DNA of 64,000 nucleotides from Roseiconus nitratireducens (lineage in GTDB: Bacteria > Planctomycetota > Planctomycetia > Pirellulales > Pirellulaceae), in NCBI RefSeq assembly GCF_008629675.1, contig NZ_VWOX01000005.1:125001-189000 (forward strand), written 5' to 3'. Shown in pieces: positions 61,021-64,000 of the stretch (position 1 is the stretch's first letter; each line of letters begins with the position of its first letter). The notes beneath the pieces are model-generated. The model was not told the DNA's origin and made no database searches. It was given only the letters and a program-made list of their open reading frames with translations. The position numbers and the translations under genes are program-made.

Positions 61021-61387
61021 GACTTTGCAGCGAAACAGATGGTGAACGGCGAAGCAGCACGGTCGGCGCGACTCCGCGGGGCCGAACGGTTGCCCGCACC
61101 TGCAACATGACGACGCCTCCGGCCGACGGAAGCAGCGATCACGGAAGCAGCGACCAGGGTAACAACGGCCACGGCGGGGATGGATCAAACGGGCCCAAAC
61201 AGGCGAGACACTCTATTGGACCGCCGGGATCATGGCGAGCCCCGGCGGGTCTGGTCGCGCCCTTCACGATCCGGTCGGGCGTTTGACGATGCGCCTCGCG
61301 GACTGGCACAGCGCGGCCACCCGAAAGAATCTGCTTGGTCATCGAGCGTCTGGCACCGTGCCCCGACGGGCACGCTGCCCATGCGGC
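61021..61387. other. Intergenic region with a tandem repeat
   Basis: 367 nt between two minus-strand genes. Apart from the repeat at 61127-61153, nothing was recognised. Confidence 0.4.
61127..61153. repeat. 15-bp tandem repeat, two copies
   Basis: CGGAAGCAGCGATCA (61127-61141) is followed by CGGAAGCAGCGA (61142-61153), the second changed at its end. Confidence 0.8.
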
Positions 61388-63187
61388 TCAGACGCCGCTG
61401 CCGATGAACCTGTCAAAGAACTCAGGCTCTTCGCTGGGGTCCGTTTCCGATTCGCTGACCGAGTCGTCGTCTTCTTGCAGGGAGCCTTCTTCGCGGTGGT
61501 AGGTTCGCAACGCTTTGGGCAACGGGTCGATCGCGAACTGGTCGACGATGAACCCCTCCGACTTCGCATTGCGAAGCACGGCAATCACGTCGCCGTATCC
61601 GCCTCCGACTGCGACAATTCCCTCGATCAGACCTTGGATGGTCGAATCCACCACGGCGCGTCGGTCTTTCTCGCCTACCTGGAAGCGGCTAATCCGAACC
61701 TTCCCGGGCTGTTCCGGTTTGATGATCATGCCGCCGGGACCGAACAGGAATTTCTCAATCTTGACCGGAGCAGGCTCACCAAAGATGACCACCTCGGGAA
61801 CCTCACGGGTGGAAACCACGACGGCCGGCGGCGCCTGAGATTCGATCCGGTAGAGCCGCGTGGCGGTCCCGATTTCGGTGGGCGATAGGACTCGGGAGGC
61901 ATCGCTACGACGCCGCAAGGTGGTGAATGCCCCGTAGCGGGTTTCGATGCTGGGCTGATCGAACAGCCGCGTCAGAGCATCGACCACGCCGGGGTGATCC
62001 AGTCCCTCCAACACCGTCAGTGCGGGATAGCGGAAGGCGGACTCGTTGGCGATGGCATCCTCCAGCGGCGCGATGGCTTCGCGTCGGCCCAAAAAGCCCA
62101 GTGCCTCGGCAGCGTAGAAGCGCAGCTCCGGATTCTCGGACTGGACCGCCGCGACCAGGGTCGGAACGGCACTCTCGCCGAGCGCCTCCAATTGCAACGC
62201 CGCGTCCGATGCGGACGCCGGGTCCTTCAGCCGGTCGGACAAGTCTTGCAGCCGGGCTTGATCATTCGCCTTGCGTTCGCTGATGCCGATGGCACGCACG
62301 ACGGCGACGTAGCGGCCCAACGCGCCCTCGTATCGAGGGTGCAACTCCAATTCCACGTAGTCATCCTCCACGGCTTTGGCGACGCCGCGCCGCGTGGTGC
62401 CGTCAAAGAAGAAAAACCGGCGATTGATCGCCGCGGCAATGTCGCTGGAAACTTTCACGTGCTGGTATTCCGGTCGAATCACAAACCCCAGTTTGCGCGT
62501 CGACTGCACCCGGCCTCCGCCAAGCACCAAAGCTTGGCCGTTGTGCCGCGGATCGTCGTCACCCTGAAAGGCGGCCCGCGTCAACACGGATCCGGTCCCC
62601 AGCGCCAAAACGTCACCTTTTCGCACGCGTCCCTGAATGACTTGCTGCAGCCGCATCCGGGTGTCCAGCAACCAACCGCCCTGCAGATTGGTGGCATTGC
62701 TTCCCGGCGGAGCGTCAATTTGCAAATCAATGGGATCACCACGCTTGGCCCCCGGCGGGACGGTGGCCCGCACGCGGACGATGGAATTGCTGCTGGCTTC
62801 CAAGATTTCTTCGGGCTTCTTCACGTCGTTGCGACGCATTTCCTCGATCAGCTGGTCGCGATAGGGCGACGGATCGGCCGGCCCCCCGGTTCCCGGCAGC
62901 GAGTTCACCAGCCCGACTCCGGTGACGTGGATGGGATTCAAGCCCCGCGGCGCGGCAGCTTCGCGGATCAGATCCGGCACCTCCGGCGGCTGCAGCAGAT
63001 CGGCGACGCCCGCCTGGCCGTCCGGGTCCGCGCCTTTGCGCCCGGTCAGCAATGAGCACCCCGGCGCAGCGCTGAGCGCCAGGAGTGCCGCGGCCGAGAC
63101 CCACCAACGGGTCCGGGCGGGGCGGCGTGAAGATGTCAAAGGGGTCGTCGCGGTCGCGGGCGTCCTGCCAGCCATGGAAGATTCCAT
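61388..63187 (-). CDS. FlgI-like P-ring protein with inserted HEAT repeats
   Basis: A 599-residue exported protein. The N-terminal signal ends in LSAAPGCSLL, a possible lipobox (Cys44). Residues ~84-310 resemble the flagellar P-ring protein FlgI: HVTGVGLVNSLPGTGGP, VRATVPPGAKRGDPIDLQI, NLQGGWLLDT and GDVLALGTGSVL. Residues ~325-425 look like HEAT repeats (LQLEALGESAVPTLVAAV, then FYAAEALGFLGRREAIAPL). The C-terminus (~465-560, AVVDSTIQGLIEGI, GDVIAVLRNAKSEGF) matches the FlgI end again. The acidic tail is low complexity. No other flagellar gene is in the window. ATG 63187 is used; 63175 is an alternative. Confidence 0.78.
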   Translation of the reverse strand: MESSMAGRTPATATTPLTSSRRPARTRWWVSAAALLALSAAPGCSLLTGRKGADPDGQAGVADLLQPPEVPDLIREAAAPRGLNPIHVTGVGLVNSLPGTGGPADPSPYRDQLIEEMRRNDVKKPEEILEASSNSIVRVRATVPPGAKRGDPIDLQIDAPPGSNATNLQGGWLLDTRMRLQQVIQGRVRKGDVLALGTGSVLTRAAFQGDDDPRHNGQALVLGGGRVQSTRKLGFVIRPEYQHVKVSSDIAAAINRRFFFFDGTTRRGVAKAVEDDYVELELHPRYEGALGRYVAVVRAIGISERKANDQARLQDLSDRLKDPASASDAALQLEALGESAVPTLVAAVQSENPELRFYAAEALGFLGRREAIAPLEDAIANESAFRYPALTVLEGLDHPGVVDALTRLFDQPSIETRYGAFTTLRRRSDASRVLSPTEIGTATRLYRIESQAPPAVVVSTREVPEVVIFGEPAPVKIEKFLFGPGGMIIKPEQPGKVRISRFQVGEKDRRAVVDSTIQGLIEGIVAVGGGYGDVIAVLRNAKSEGFIVDQFAIDPLPKALRTYHREEGSLQEDDDSVSESETDPSEEPEFFDRFIGSGV

Positions 63188-63851
63188 CTCGAGTCCGGTT
63201 CGAAGGGCATCATGCCAGTTGCCTATAGCCGATCCGCCCCACCGGGAGCAAGCCGAGCCGGCGCGGGCCGCGGCCCCCACCGGAAGCGATCCGCGGGCGT
63301 CCCCCGACCCCGGACCAGGGACCACTCTTTTCCCGAATTCTTCGCCACGCAAACCCTTGACCTTGGGAGAGCGAAAGCCACAAATCCGCCACGAAACCGA
63401 CACCCCCCGCACGGGAAAACCGGCCACGATTTTCCGCCATCCATGGAGGGTTTCGCCGAGACGAATCGGAAACCAAGGGGCGATCGAATGCCGCTTGCCA
63501 GACCGGCCGACCCCAACGACCGCCCCGGGACACACCCAACGCCACAGCGACGGCAAATTCGCTGCTTTGACTCCACCCGAGACAAGTTTTTCTAGCAAAA
63601 GAAATAACTGGACACCTGGGCAATGCACAGCTATCGCCTGCCCGGTTTCTGTGCAGATCGGCCGCCCCCGGCTGCCGGGCGGGCTGCACAAAAAGGATGC
63701 AGCTGGCCAATGCAAGCGTAAGCCGTTTTGAAAGCAACACTTACGAACCAGCGTTTGACCGGGGCCGACGATCGGCACATTCACCCGCGGTGGGCGTCAT
63801 TCGCACGTCCCACGGCGTTTTCACCGATCGCTCGCGAAGGATTCTGAATCG
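63188..63851. other. Divergent intergenic region
   Basis: 664 nt between the FlgI-like gene and the gene starting at 63852. A minus-strand frame at 63210-63740 begins with a signal-like sequence but continues as Arg/Gly-rich noise, so it is not called. No repeats were found. Confidence 0.4.
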
Positions 63852-64000
63852 ATGCCCGAATCGCTGCACAAGGAAAAAAATCAACCGCCCACCGACACGG
63901 CGGCCCCGAATGCGGATCCGCCGCTGCGATACGCCAGCGACCCCAGCCCGGAACAGGCCGCCAACCTGCCCACCCTGGAACTCTCCCGACCCGACCCCAG
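63852..64000 (+). CDS. Unknown protein, N-terminal part (3' truncated)
   Basis: An ATG at 63852 opens a frame with no stop to the end of the window. The first 49 residues (MPESLHKEKNQPPTDTAAP, continuing ADPPLRYASDPSPEQAANLP) are Pro/Ala/Asp rich and probably a disordered N-terminus. Nothing identifies the family. The gene is divergent from the FlgI-like gene. Coding is likely but not certain on this short stretch. Confidence 0.5.
   Translation, partial: MPESLHKEKNQPPTDTAAPNADPPLRYASDPSPEQAANLPTLELSRPDP

Noticed and set aside
63210..63740. A 176-residue minus-strand frame starting with a signal-like sequence
   Set aside because: After the first ~30 residues it is Arg/Gly/Trp-rich noise, with no family and no conserved-looking segment; the hydrophobic start may be chance.

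Overview
The window looks like chromosomal DNA of a planctomycete of the Pirellulaceae/Rhodopirellula type. This rests on the high GC content, frequent GTG starts with few clear Shine-Dalgarno sites, many secreted or membrane proteins of planctomycete-restricted type, FG-GAP and PQQ-like propellers, a WXG100-like protein, and GspG-type pseudopilins. It is mostly ordinary core genome. No prophage, integrase, transposase, CRISPR array or rRNA operon was seen. One tRNA gene, tRNA-His(GTG), is present.

Layout. 1-5.2 kb: truncated AAA ATPase, DUF2306 membrane protein, a repeat-tailed membrane protein, rsmE, a secreted PQQ-like propeller, and a Tat-exported sugar isomerase-like protein. 5.4-13.2 kb (minus): a pseudopilus operon in the order G-H-I-J-K-L-M, whose last protein seems to combine PilO/GspM and GspC/PilP parts. 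13.8-17 kb: a coiled-coil membrane protein, a small secreted protein and a methyltransferase. 17-22.4 kb: MazG-like and FG-GAP pair, MaoC-like hydratase, hflX, an SDR, and a two-gene operon encoding a paralogue of the coiled-coil protein. 23.8-32.4 kb: nadA, apt, a large low-complexity membrane protein, an orphan NMT1-type binding protein, a TPR/WXG100-like pair, and two small secreted proteins. 32.9-37.3 kb: a type IIA topoisomerase A+B pair. 37.4-41.3 kb (minus): a pentaheme cytochrome coupled to a predicted outer-membrane barrel. 41.5-47.6 kb: PilZ-like protein, lipoprotein-like protein, an HExxH protein coupled to trpG/pabA, DUF2617 coupled to a HisA-like protein, and a DEAD-box helicase. 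47.6-52 kb (minus): a complete ribose-type ABC importer with an oversized permease. 52.3-55.3 kb: a soluble histidine kinase and a LOV-domain PP2C phosphatase. 55.7-64 kb: tRNA-His, a two-gene membrane operon with a possible HTTM protein, an SDR, a membrane C39-like peptidase, pdxJ, a FlgI-like protein carrying HEAT repeats, and the start of an unknown gene.

Translational coupling is common. Overlaps of 1-7 nt join gspJ-K, gspH-I, gspL-M, FG-GAP-mazG, cytochrome-barrel, trpG-HExxH protein, DUF2617-HisA-like, binding protein-rbsA-rbsC, and the 56.1/57.0 kb pair.

The most unusual window-wide signal is a set of short (13-19 bp) tandem duplications, mostly intergenic. At two gene ends the repeated unit contains the stop codon itself. 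The strongest protein-level findings are the blue-light (LOV) phosphatase, the GspM-GspC-like fusion, the HEAT-containing FlgI homologue, the divergent topoisomerase pair and the cytochrome/barrel pair. All functional calls come from reading motifs by eye; no database search was run.
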